DNA from: RPQJ01 sp041910015
GTDB taxonomy: Bacteria; Pseudomonadota; Gammaproteobacteria; Steroidobacterales; Steroidobacteraceae
DNA: 64,000 nucleotides
Assembly (NCBI GenBank): GCA_041910015.1
Contig: JAYRRR010000021.1
Span: 1-64,000, forward strand
Reading direction: 5' to 3'
Shown: in pieces, positions 32,339-40,975 of the stretch
Layout of the letters: each line of letters begins with the position of its first letter
Numbering within the stretch: the first letter of the stretch is position 1
Position numbers and translations under genes: made by a program
The notes under the pieces: model-generated
The model's input: only the letters and a program-made list of their open reading frames with translations
The model's database searches: none
What the model was told of the DNA's origin: nothing

Positions 32339-34064
32339 CGCGCGTCCGGCGGCGGCCACGGACCTGCTGCTGCTGCACGCACCGAGCGTCTATGACTTCC
32401 GTCGCCGCGCGATCCTGTACGGGCCGGTCAGCGACATGGTGCCGTCGTCTACGGTGTTCGAGATGTATCCGCTCGGCTTCCTCACGATTGCGAGTTACCT
32501 CGACGAGCGCGGGCTCGACGTACGCATCGTCAACCTGGCGCTGCGCATGATGCAGGACGCGCGGTTCGACGTGCCGCGGTTCATCGGGAGGCAGCGGCCG
32601 CGGGTCATCGGCATCGACCTGCACTGGTTGCCGCACGCGCACGGCGCGCTCGAGGTGGCGAGGATCTGCAAGGAGCAGTTGCCCGGCGTACCCGTGATCA
32701 TGGGCGGGCTGTCGGCGAGCTGCTATCACGAGGAACTGATCCGTCGTCCTTGCGTGGATTTCGTCCTGCGCGGCGACAGCACCGAGGCGCCGCTGCACCA
32801 GTTGCTGCTCGCGCTGCGTCACGGGCAGTTGCCGGCCGACGTGCCGAACCTGACCTGGAAGCAGGGTGACGACGTCCGCGTGAACCCCCACACGTTCGTG
32901 CCCGACACGCTCGACTACGTCGACCTGCGGCCCGAACTCGTCGCGCGGATGGTGCTGCGTCATCGCGACCTCGCGAGCACGCTGCCGCTGAACCGCTGGC
33001 TGCGCAACCCGATGACCGCGGTACTGACGGTCAAGGGCTGCTCGCACGACTGCGTCACCTGCGGTGCGTCGCGCACCACCTGCACGACGCTGATGCAGCG
33101 ACGCGGGCCCGTGTTCCGCTCTCCGGCGAGTCTCGTCGCCAACATGGCCGCGATCGCGCGCATCTCGCGGGCGCCGATCTACCTCGTGGGCGACGTGCTG
33201 CAGGCGGGGTCCGATGCCGCGCGGGAGTTGCTCGAACGACTGCAGCGCGCGCGGCTGCCCAACGAGATCGTGTTCGAGTTCCTCGACCTGCCGTCGGAGG
33301 CGTTCATCCGCGACATCGGCCGGCGCGTGGCGCGCTGGAGCATGGAAATCAGCCCCGACAGCCACGATGCAGGGCTGCGTCAGGCACAGGACGGCGAGCC
33401 GCCGTACGACAACGAACGCATGGAAGGCGTGTTTGCCGAGGCCCTGCGTCACGACTGCCGCCGCATCGACGTCTTTTTCATGATCGGTCTGCCGGGGCAG
33501 AGCCGCGAGTCGGTCATGGCGACGGTCGCGTACTGCGAGCGGCTCTTCGCGACGTTCGACCGCCGGCTCGCGTGCTTCATCTCGCCGATGGGTCCGTTTC
33601 TCGACCCGGGCAGCCGCGCGTTCCAGGAACCGGAGCGGTTCGGTTACCGGCTGTTTGCGCGGACGCTGGAGGAGCACCGGCAACTGCTCGTGCAGCCGAG
33701 CTGGGAGCGCATGCTCAATTACGAGACGCGGTGGATGACGCGTCGCGAACTCGTCGACGCCACCTACGACGCGGCGGAGCGGCTCAATGCTGCCAAGGCC
33801 CGGCACCAACGCATTTCGCGACGCGAAGCGAAGGCCATGGCGCGACGGATCGCCGACGCGCGGCAACTGCGGGTGCGGCTGGACCGGGCGATCGAGTCCG
33901 GCGCACCCGTGCCCGCGGACCTCGAGGGCGAGATCGGACGATTCAGCATCTCCACGGTCTGCGACAAGCGCGAGCTGTTCTGGCCCCGGCACATGTTCAA
34001 TTTCCGCATTTCCGGGCTCGCGGCCCTGACGCTGTCGCAGGCCGCGAGGCTCGGGCGCAAGTGA
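32331..34064 (+). CDS. B12-binding radical SAM protein
   Basis: 577 residues. The N-terminal part (about 1-200) is a B12-binding-type Rossmann domain (EMYPLGFLTIASYLDERGLD, then PRVIGIDLHWLPHAHGALEV, then PVIMGGLSASCYHEEL) lacking an obvious D-x-H-x-x-G. The radical SAM cluster is Cys237-x3-Cys241-x2-Cys244 in KGCSHDCVTCGAS. The barrel continues with VFEFLDLPSEAF, SMEISPDSHDAGLRQ and FMIGLPGQSRESV. The about 150-residue tail ends in FWPRHMFNFRISGL. The architecture resembles the radical SAM group annotated as Ta0216-type, not verified. Substrate unknown. It is coupled to the ArsA-like gene upstream. Confidence 0.85.
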   Translation: MRDARPAAATDLLLLHAPSVYDFRRRAILYGPVSDMVPSSTVFEMYPLGFLTIASYLDERGLDVRIVNLALRMMQDARFDVPRFIGRQRPRVIGIDLHWLPHAHGALEVARICKEQLPGVPVIMGGLSASCYHEELIRRPCVDFVLRGDSTEAPLHQLLLALRHGQLPADVPNLTWKQGDDVRVNPHTFVPDTLDYVDLRPELVARMVLRHRDLASTLPLNRWLRNPMTAVLTVKGCSHDCVTCGASRTTCTTLMQRRGPVFRSPASLVANMAAIARISRAPIYLVGDVLQAGSDAARELLERLQRARLPNEIVFEFLDLPSEAFIRDIGRRVARWSMEISPDSHDAGLRQAQDGEPPYDNERMEGVFAEALRHDCRRIDVFFMIGLPGQSRESVMATVAYCERLFATFDRRLACFISPMGPFLDPGSRAFQEPERFGYRLFARTLEEHRQLLVQPSWERMLNYETRWMTRRELVDATYDAAERLNAAKARHQRISRREAKAMARRIADARQLRVRLDRAIESGAPVPADLEGEIGRFSISTVCDKRELFWPRHMFNFRISGLAALTLSQAARLGRK

Positions 34065-34116
34065 GTGAACCTGGCGGTGGGCGCCGCTTCGTTGCCGCGG
34101 TTCAGGGTGAGGGTGA

Positions 34117-36987
34117 TCAGGCCGTCGCCGACGTTTCCGCCCAGAGTTCCGCCTTGCGGAAGCGGCCCGTCGCGGTGAGGTCGGTATGGATCGAGCGCTC
34201 GGCCCGGAGCCGGACGCGCCGGGCCATATAGGTCGTCCGCGAGAGGTCCTCGAGCGAGCCGGCGCGGGCGAAGAGGAAGCCCTGGCCCGCGACGCAGCCG
34301 AGGTCGAGGAGCGTCGCCACCTGACCTTCGTTCTCGATGCCTTCCGCGATGGTTTCGAGGCCGAGCGTCGTGCCGAGCATGACCACGGCACGCGCGAGCT
34401 CGGGGCCGCCGTCCTGTTCGGTCAGGCGGCTGACGAAGGCGCGGTCGATCTTCAGGATGTCGATCGGGAAGCGGTGCAGGTACGAGAGCGACGAATACCC
34501 CATGCCGAAATCGTCGATCGCGAGCCCCACGCCGAGAGCCTTCAATTCGCGGAACCGTTCGAGGTTGACCTCGGTGTTCTGCATGATCGTGCTCTCCGTC
34601 AGCTCGATCAGCAGGTTCGCAGGCGGGAGGCCGGAGACCTGCAACGCGTGCCGGACGTCCGCGACGAGGTCGCCGTGCTGCAGGTGCCGGCCCGAGATGT
34701 TGACCGCGACGCGCAGGTCGTGACCGGCCACCACGGACTCGCTGAACGCGCGCACCTGGCTGCAGGCTTCGACGAGGACGCGACGCTCGAGCTCGACGAT
34801 CCGCCCCGACTCCTCGGCGATCGAAATGAAGCCGCCCGGCATCACGAGGCCGCGCTGCGGGTGGTTCCATCGCACCAGCGCTTCGACGCCGAGCAGCTCG
34901 CGCCGCGTCAGGTCGACGACCGGCTGGAACTCCAGGAAAAACTCGTTGCGCGCGAAGGCGAGGTCGATGTCCTGCTCGAGCCGCAGGCGGTCGTGGAGCC
35001 GCTCCTGCATCTGCGGCTGGAACAGCACGAAGCGCGCCTTGCCCGCGGTCTTCGCGTTGTACATCGCAATGTCCGCGTTGCGCAGCAGCTGCTCCGCGTC
35101 GTCGCCCGGCTGCGAGCAGGCCACCCCGATGCTGACGGAGGCGTCGATCTCGCGTCCGTCGACGAGCAGGGGCCCGGTGAACGCCGCGGAGATCGGCGCC
35201 ACGATGCGCTCGACGTCGCGCTCCTCGCGGATGCCCTCGAGCAGGATCGCGAACTCGTCGCCGCCGAGGCGCGCGACGGTGTCCGACGGCCGCGTGGCCT
35301 TCACCAGCCGTTGCGCGGCGGCCTGCAGCAGTCGATCGCCCGTGTCGTGTCCGCGCGAGTCGTTGACGATCTTGAAGTTGTCGAGGTCCAGGAACATCAC
35401 GGCGATGCGCTGCTGCGACTGCTGCGACAGCGTCAGCGCGTGCTCGACGCGGTTCCAGAACAGGCTGCGGTTGGCGAGCAGCGTCAGCGGGTCGTGGAAC
35501 GCGAGCTTGCGCAACTGCTCCTCCAGCGTCTTGCGCTCGCTCACGTCGCGGAAATTCAGCGACAGGCCCGTCACCGCCGGATCGTCCGTCAGGTTGCTGC
35601 CGACGGTCTCCAGCGTGCAGCGCCGCTCGCCGGTTTCGACGGTCACCTCGATGGGCCCGACGACGCGACCCGGCTGTGCCGCACCCACTTCGCCGATGAA
35701 GGCGGCGAGCCGCTCGCGTTCGCCGTCGGTCCAGAGGTCGAGCAGGTTGCGGCCGGCGATCGCGTCGGGATGCAGCGCGAAGATGCGCTCGGCCGCCGGG
35801 GAGGCGAAGCGCACCTGCCCGTCGCCGTCGACGATCATGATGACGTCCGAGGCATTGCGGATCAGCGAGCCGTAGCGTGCCTCGACGATCCCCGCTGCCC
35901 GGCGCGCGCGGGCCACGGCCTCGTCGCGCGAGAGCACGCCCTGTCGCAGCATGACCAGCGAAGTGAGCACGAAGATGATCACCGTCATCGTGTTCACGGG
36001 ACTGCTCACCGCGCTGCTCTCGACGTACACGAGCACGACGAACGACGTCATCATCGCGATGTACGGCAAGCCGCCCACCAGCGTCCTGCCGAGCGGGCTC
36101 GGCTCGCGGGCCCTCGCGGGCGCGAGCCGCAGGTGTTCGCGCGCAGCCGCGGCGAGCCAGACGTAGCAGGAGAGATAGAGGACGTCCGAGACGCCGCCGG
36201 TAAAGTAGGTGCCCAGGACCTTCGACATCGCCCAGACGATGTCGGCGATCGACATCGAGGAAAAGCCGAGCGTGAGCAGCGCCAGCGTGCGCCGCCGCAG
36301 CGGGCCTTCGGTCGAGTGCATGAGCAGCACGGCGCAGGCGAGCAGCGTGATGCAGTTCAGGCCGACGTAGCTCTGCGCGAGCACGTACTTGAGCACGTTG
36401 GGGTCGTGCTGCGCCGCGGCCGTCGGGGCGATCACGCAGTACCAGAAGAACGCGCCGAAGCCGAGCAGCAGGATCGTCGCGTCGAGCGCGAGACGTGCCC
36501 ATTGGACGCGAACGGCGGCCGCGCGGATCACCGTCAGCGCGGCCGCGAACACGAGCGGGTAGAAGCCGAGGAAGAAGATGTCGCCGACCGATGGGAAAGG
36601 GTCGACGCCGAACAGCCAGTAGGTGGCGTGCAGCAGGTTGCCGGTGCTGTAGGAGACCAGAGCGGCGGTGAGCAGCCACCAGGTCCGGCGGCCCGCCGGG
36701 TCGGGCGAGCCCAGGGCCGCGGCCGCGGCCAGCAGCGCGCAGCCGATGCTCGCGACCGAGTCGGAGTAGAGGTTGAAGAGTTCCAGGCCGCGCGACTGGC
36801 CCCGATCGAGCAGCATCAGCAGGATCGCGACGACGACGAACGCGAGCAGCGACACGGCGACGCGGCCCGTCCAGTCCGCGCCGAAGGGCTCTCGCATCGT
36901 CCCGCCTGCTGTCGTTTCCTGCCCCTGCGGCACCGTGACGTCTATCGCGCGCATGCCTCGCAGCGCCCCCCATGGTCCGGGAGACAT
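34117..36987 (-). CDS. Membrane GGDEF/EAL protein with PAS domain
   Basis: 956 residues by the longest start; starts at 36954 or 36897 are also possible. Eight or more membrane helices fill about residues 40-350, then a PAS domain (about 370-480). GGDEF is intact at 575-579 with an inhibitory site RPSD at 566-569. The EAL domain has EAL at 702-704, NISGRHLQ, and DDFG at 825-828. Both synthetic and hydrolytic motifs look functional, so it could make or break c-di-GMP depending on the membrane signal. It faces the radical SAM gene end to end, 52 nt apart. Confidence 0.93.
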   Translation of the reverse strand: MSPGPWGALRGMRAIDVTVPQGQETTAGGTMREPFGADWTGRVAVSLLAFVVVAILLMLLDRGQSRGLELFNLYSDSVASIGCALLAAAAALGSPDPAGRRTWWLLTAALVSYSTGNLLHATYWLFGVDPFPSVGDIFFLGFYPLVFAAALTVIRAAAVRVQWARLALDATILLLGFGAFFWYCVIAPTAAAQHDPNVLKYVLAQSYVGLNCITLLACAVLLMHSTEGPLRRRTLALLTLGFSSMSIADIVWAMSKVLGTYFTGGVSDVLYLSCYVWLAAAAREHLRLAPARAREPSPLGRTLVGGLPYIAMMTSFVVLVYVESSAVSSPVNTMTVIIFVLTSLVMLRQGVLSRDEAVARARRAAGIVEARYGSLIRNASDVIMIVDGDGQVRFASPAAERIFALHPDAIAGRNLLDLWTDGERERLAAFIGEVGAAQPGRVVGPIEVTVETGERRCTLETVGSNLTDDPAVTGLSLNFRDVSERKTLEEQLRKLAFHDPLTLLANRSLFWNRVEHALTLSQQSQQRIAVMFLDLDNFKIVNDSRGHDTGDRLLQAAAQRLVKATRPSDTVARLGGDEFAILLEGIREERDVERIVAPISAAFTGPLLVDGREIDASVSIGVACSQPGDDAEQLLRNADIAMYNAKTAGKARFVLFQPQMQERLHDRLRLEQDIDLAFARNEFFLEFQPVVDLTRRELLGVEALVRWNHPQRGLVMPGGFISIAEESGRIVELERRVLVEACSQVRAFSESVVAGHDLRVAVNISGRHLQHGDLVADVRHALQVSGLPPANLLIELTESTIMQNTEVNLERFRELKALGVGLAIDDFGMGYSSLSYLHRFPIDILKIDRAFVSRLTEQDGGPELARAVVMLGTTLGLETIAEGIENEGQVATLLDLGCVAGQGFLFARAGSLEDLSRTTYMARRVRLRAERSIHTDLTATGRFRKAELWAETSATA

Positions 36988-37060
36988 GAAGCCCTACCCG
37001 GGCGTCCGGCAACCGTGACGGCCGTCGGGAAATTGCAACGCGGTCCGGCCTGAGGGGGTC

Positions 37061-38146
37061 TCAGAAAGCGGGCGAGCTGGTGAGGTCGGGCACGACGCCG
37101 GGTTTGAGGTTGGGCTTGCCGGCGAGTTGCCAGAGCGCGGCGACGCGTTCGACGACCGCGGCATGCGCTGCCACGCGTCGCTCGAACTGCGAGCCCTCGA
37201 ACGCCGGCGTCTCGACGACGATCACGGTGCCTGCCGACGGACCTCGCGTCGCTGCATGGTCCATGAACACCACCGTCGCCGCGAGCAGTTCGTCGATCGA
37301 GCCGTCGCGGATCGGCCCGCCGTGGTCATCGCGGCTGATGACACCGTCGACGATGGGCTCGCCGAACCGCGTCTGGCCCGACGTGCGCAACGGAATCCCC
37401 GTCGCCTGCAGCAGCCGCACGATCTCGGCGCCCACCGGATTCGCCTCGGCCTGCCGGCCCTGCGAGTAGATGTAGCCGCCGTCGCGCGACAACTCGTCCT
37501 CGTGCAGGTCCAGCACCAGACGCGGCGGGTAGTCTTGCGCCAGCCGCAGGACGTATTGCGTCAGCGCCTGTGCCTCGGGACCCGCCGGAGCCGCGGCACG
37601 CGGCGTCTTACCCGTCTGCAGATCCGGCAGCAGATACTCGGCGTCGCCCACGCTGTAGCCGCCCTTGCGCCAGTCGCGTTCGGCCGTGTTCGGATAGCGC
37701 CAGTTGTGGCGATAGGCGCGCGGATTGCAGAGTGGTACGACGACGACCGGCACGCCGGTCCTGGCGAGGCTCACGACCGCGTCGAGGCGCCGCGCGATCG
37801 CGTTCGGCCCGGCGGGTTCCTCGCCGTGGATGCCAGCGAGCAGCCACAACGCTTCGCCACGCTGTGGCGTGCGCCAGGCGCTGATCGCGAGCGAGGCGTC
37901 GTCTGGATAGACATGGACAGTCTCGCGCAGCCAGCCATGCGGCGTCGCGAGCAGATCGAACGCCCGTTGCAGCGAGGCGAGTGGCAGGCGTCCGTCGGCT
38001 GTGTAGTCCGACATCGGTGCGGCGACGGCCGGTCGCGACGATGACGCTGGCGCCGCCGGGTCGGCGGCCACGCCACACGAGAGGAGCGCAACACCCAGGC
38101 CGGCCGTGCCGGCCAGAAAGCGCGACGGGACGCGGACGCTCGGCAT
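37061..38146 (-). CDS. Secreted M14-type carboxypeptidase
   Basis: 361 residues from ATG 38146, fixed by a perfect Shine-Dalgarno AAGGAGGT at 38152-38159. A signal peptide (FLAGTAGLGVALLSCGVAA) is followed by an M14-like domain: zinc ligands in LLAGIHGEEPAGPNAIA (H-x-x-E), then NPRAYRHNWRYPN, the third ligand in LVLDLHEDE, and VIVVETPAFEG near the end with a likely catalytic Glu. Relatives act on murein peptides or other small peptides. It is next to an amino-acid permease and transaminases on the same strand, so it may feed them amino acids released in the periplasm. Confidence 0.8.
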   Translation of the reverse strand: MPSVRVPSRFLAGTAGLGVALLSCGVAADPAAPASSSRPAVAAPMSDYTADGRLPLASLQRAFDLLATPHGWLRETVHVYPDDASLAISAWRTPQRGEALWLLAGIHGEEPAGPNAIARRLDAVVSLARTGVPVVVVPLCNPRAYRHNWRYPNTAERDWRKGGYSVGDAEYLLPDLQTGKTPRAAAPAGPEAQALTQYVLRLAQDYPPRLVLDLHEDELSRDGGYIYSQGRQAEANPVGAEIVRLLQATGIPLRTSGQTRFGEPIVDGVISRDDHGGPIRDGSIDELLAATVVFMDHAATRGPSAGTVIVVETPAFEGSQFERRVAAHAAVVERVAALWQLAGKPNLKPGVVPDLTSSPAF

Positions 38147-38151
38147 CACGA

Positions 38152-38159
38152 ACCTCCTT
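38152..38159 (-). promoter_or_regulatory. Strong ribosome binding site deciding the M14 peptidase start
   Basis: AAGGAGGT on the minus strand, 5 nt before ATG 38146. It rules out the longer frame that extends to 38281. Confidence 0.8.
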
Positions 38160-38168
38160 CGCGGGCGC

Positions 38169-39470
38169 TCAGGCCACCACGGCCGGCTTGCGCCGTCGCA
38201 CGCAGGCATACACCGGCAGCGACGCGGCTCCGAGCACGAGCGCCCACAGGAACGGCTCGCGCCCGACCCCGACGAACGCAAAGACGGAATAGGCCGTGCC
38301 CAGCACGCCGAGCACGAACATGGACGCAGGCGGTCGCCGCGCGCCGCGCCGCGCCAGCACGACGAGCGCGACGGCGCAGAAGAAATAGAGCGGCAGATTC
38401 GCGGCCGTGACGACTTGCGTCAGGAACGTGAAGCCTTCGACCAGCGACTTGCTGTAGTTCATGAGCACCATGGCGGTGGCGAGCAGGCCCGTGGCGACCA
38501 GTGCGACGGCGGGCGCGCCCCGGCCATTGACGCGCTCGAAGAGGGCGGGCAGGTAACCGTGTCGGCAGAGCGAGGCCGTCAGCTCGCCGACGATGAGCGT
38601 CCAGCCATTCAGGCAGCCCAGGCCGCTCACGACGACGAACAACGACAGCCAGCGGCCGGGATTGCTGCCGACGAACGCGGCGAGCAGATCGGCGAAGGGC
38701 GCCGACGACTGCGCGAGCTGGTCCTGCGGCAGCAACAGCAGCGCCATGGTCGAGACGATGATGCAGATGCCGGCCGTGAGCACCGTGCCGACCAGGGTGG
38801 CGCGCGGGATGGTCCGCTGCGGGTCGCGCACGCGGCCGGCCGGCACGGCGGCGGATTCGATGCCGAGCATCGCGAACAGCGCGATCGTCGAGGCGGCGAG
38901 GATGCCTTCGAACGTCACGGGCGTGGACGGCAGATGTCGCGTGTACACCGCGGGCTCGGCGAGCAGCAGCCACGCGCCCAGCGCGACGACGAACAGCATC
39001 GGCAGCAGCTTCAGCACCGTCGTGACGACCTGCACACCGCCGCCGGTGCGCACGCCGAGCAGGTTGACGCCGATGAACAGCCAGAGCAGCAGCACGGCCT
39101 GCGCGGCCGGCGACACGCCCGCGAGCGGCGGCACGACCTTGGCGAGGTAGCCCACGACGCCGATGGCGATGGCGGCATTGCTGATGAACACCGACATCCA
39201 GTAGCACCAGATCGACACGAACGCGGCGAGACTGCCCGAGGTCTGCTCGATGTACACCTGCGGTCCGTCGGCCGCGGGGAACTGCCGCGCGAGCCGGGCG
39301 AAGACGCGCGCGAGCAAGGTCATGCCGACGACGGTGATCGCCCAGCCCACGAGCGCGTTGAAGCCATACGGCGCGAGCGACGCCGGCAGCACGAAGATGC
39401 CGATGCCGATCGTGTTGCCGACGACGAGCGCCGTGCACATCCAGAAGCCGAGTTCCTTGTCCTGCTGCAT
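38169..39470 (-). CDS. APC-family amino acid permease
   Basis: 433 residues from ATG 39470, preceded by GCGAGGGC. Twelve membrane helices are visible. Helix 1 carries the substrate-binding Gly motif of APC transporters (NTIGIGIFVLPASLAPYG) and helix 6 the FAMLGIESAAVPAGRVRDP segment. It most resembles the AdiC/PotE branch (arginine, ornithine, cadaverine exchange) from the G-I-G-I-F-V-L-P motif, but the substrate is inferred. It lies between a secreted peptidase and a class III aminotransferase, all on the minus strand. Confidence 0.88.
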   Translation of the reverse strand: MQQDKELGFWMCTALVVGNTIGIGIFVLPASLAPYGFNALVGWAITVVGMTLLARVFARLARQFPAADGPQVYIEQTSGSLAAFVSIWCYWMSVFISNAAIAIGVVGYLAKVVPPLAGVSPAAQAVLLLWLFIGVNLLGVRTGGGVQVVTTVLKLLPMLFVVALGAWLLLAEPAVYTRHLPSTPVTFEGILAASTIALFAMLGIESAAVPAGRVRDPQRTIPRATLVGTVLTAGICIIVSTMALLLLPQDQLAQSSAPFADLLAAFVGSNPGRWLSLFVVVSGLGCLNGWTLIVGELTASLCRHGYLPALFERVNGRGAPAVALVATGLLATAMVLMNYSKSLVEGFTFLTQVVTAANLPLYFFCAVALVVLARRGARRPPASMFVLGVLGTAYSVFAFVGVGREPFLWALVLGAASLPVYACVRRRKPAVVA

Positions 39471-39559
39471 GTGCCCTCGCTCGTGCCCCGTGGGCGTGCC
39501 AGGTCGTGCGCCCGGTGAAGTCGTCCGTAACCTGGACGGCCGGCGGTGAAGCGACGGAA

Positions 39560-40894
39560 TCAGCTCTTGCGCACGGGGGCCTGCAGTGCCTCGTCGAGTG
39601 CGCGGCGCAGCAGCACCATCGCCTCGTCGACCTCGGCGGCGGTCACGCAGAGCGGCGGCATGAAGCGCAGCGTGCTCACGCCGCAGGAGAGCAGCAGCAG
39701 GCCGTTGTGGAAGGCACGCGTGACCAGCCGCTCGATGAGACCGCGGGCCGGCGTCCGCTCGTCGCCCGGCTCGATCAGTTCCATGCCGATCATCAGGCCG
39801 CGGCCGCGCACCTCGCCGATGCAGGGATAATCGCGCTGCAGTTCGCGCAGCCGGCCCATGAAGTGTTCGCCGACCTTCGCCGCGTTCGCGGCGTACTGCG
39901 AGGACACGAGGTCGAGCGTCGCGATCGCGGCCGCACAGGAGAGCGGGTTGCCGCCGTAGGTGTTGCCGTGCGCGCCGCGCGGCCACTGCGCCATGATCTT
40001 CTGCTTCGCGATGAACGCGCCGATCGGCAGGCCGGAGCCGAGACCTTTGGCGCTGGTCAGGATGTCGGGCTGCACGTCCCAGTGCTGGCACGCCCACATC
40101 CGGCCCGTGCGCCCAACGCCCGACTGCACCTCGTCGAAGATCAGCAGGATGCCGTGCTCGTCGCAGAGGCGGCGCAGGCCGGCCAGGAAGCCCGCCGGCG
40201 GTACGAGGTAGCCGCCTTCGCCCTGGACCGGCTCGACGAGGATCGCCGCGACCTCGGACGCCGGCACGTTGCGCTCGAACAGCATGCGGACGTAGTCGAG
40301 CACGGCCTTGCCCTGGTCGGCGCCCGCGAAGAGCGGACGGTAGACGTTGGGGTAGGGTACGTGCGTGACGCCGGGCATCGTCGGCGCGAAGCCCTTCTGC
40401 TGCGTGTACTTGCTCGACGTGAACGCGAGCGAGCCCATGGTGCGGCCGTGGAAGCTGCCGAGGAAGCCGAGGTAGCGTGGCCGCCCCGTGACGTAGCGCG
40501 CGAGCTTGATCGCGCCTTCGACGGCCTCCGTGCCCGACTGGCACAGGAAACTCATGACCGGCTCGCCCATCGGTGCGTGCTGCGCGAGACGTTCGGTCAG
40601 CGTGGTCATGTTCTCGTGCCAGTAGTCGCTCGAGATGTGCAGGAACCTGTCTGCCGCGGTCTTGACGGCGTCGACGACCTGCGGGTGCGCGTGCCCGGTC
40701 GAGCAGACCGCGATGCCCGCCATGAAGTCGAGGAAGCGGTTGCCGTCGACGTCCCAGACCTCGGTGCCGCGGCCGTGCGACATCACGAAGGGATAGTCAC
40801 GCGGATAGGAAGGGGAGGAGACGGGCTTGTCGCGCTCGAGCATCGCGCGGGCCCTGGGGCCGGGGAGTTCGGTCCTGATGTGCGGGTTCGACAC
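39560..40894 (-). CDS. Class III aminotransferase (GABA/acetylornithine type)
   Basis: 444 residues, complete. It shows the fold-type I PLP enzyme signature: STGHAHPQVVDAV, CQSGTEAVEGAIKLARYVTG, LGSFHGRTMGSLAFT, LIFDEVQSGVGRTG, and the PLP Lys in TSAKGLGSGLPIGAF, then HGNTYGGNPLSCAAA. The family includes 4-aminobutyrate, acetylornithine and lysine/ornithine transaminases. It probably transfers an omega-amino group to 2-oxoglutarate. The semialdehyde product would suit the dehydrogenase gene just upstream (40976-42547). Confidence 0.9.
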   Translation of the reverse strand: MSNPHIRTELPGPRARAMLERDKPVSSPSYPRDYPFVMSHGRGTEVWDVDGNRFLDFMAGIAVCSTGHAHPQVVDAVKTAADRFLHISSDYWHENMTTLTERLAQHAPMGEPVMSFLCQSGTEAVEGAIKLARYVTGRPRYLGFLGSFHGRTMGSLAFTSSKYTQQKGFAPTMPGVTHVPYPNVYRPLFAGADQGKAVLDYVRMLFERNVPASEVAAILVEPVQGEGGYLVPPAGFLAGLRRLCDEHGILLIFDEVQSGVGRTGRMWACQHWDVQPDILTSAKGLGSGLPIGAFIAKQKIMAQWPRGAHGNTYGGNPLSCAAAIATLDLVSSQYAANAAKVGEHFMGRLRELQRDYPCIGEVRGRGLMIGMELIEPGDERTPARGLIERLVTRAFHNGLLLLSCGVSTLRFMPPLCVTAAEVDEAMVLLRRALDEALQAPVRKS

Positions 40895-40913
40895 GGCGGG
40901 CTCCTCCAGGATG

Positions 40914-40961
40914 AATCGGTACCCGGTACCGGATGGTTCAAATCGGTACCCGGTACCGATT
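40914..40961. repeat. Tandem palindromic repeat between two catabolic genes
   Basis: The 21-base element at 40941-40961 is a perfect inverted repeat with arms AATCGGTACC and GGTACCGATT around a single C (40951). A second copy at 40914-40934 shares 18 of the first 18 bases and then diverges. Both sit in the 81-base spacer between the aminotransferase and dehydrogenase genes, just upstream of the former. They could be a twin operator for a local regulator or a REP-type element; GGTACC-based palindromes of the second kind occur dispersed in many gammaproteobacteria. Confidence 0.75.
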
Positions 40962-40975
40962 CTTCGCGGCGGCGT

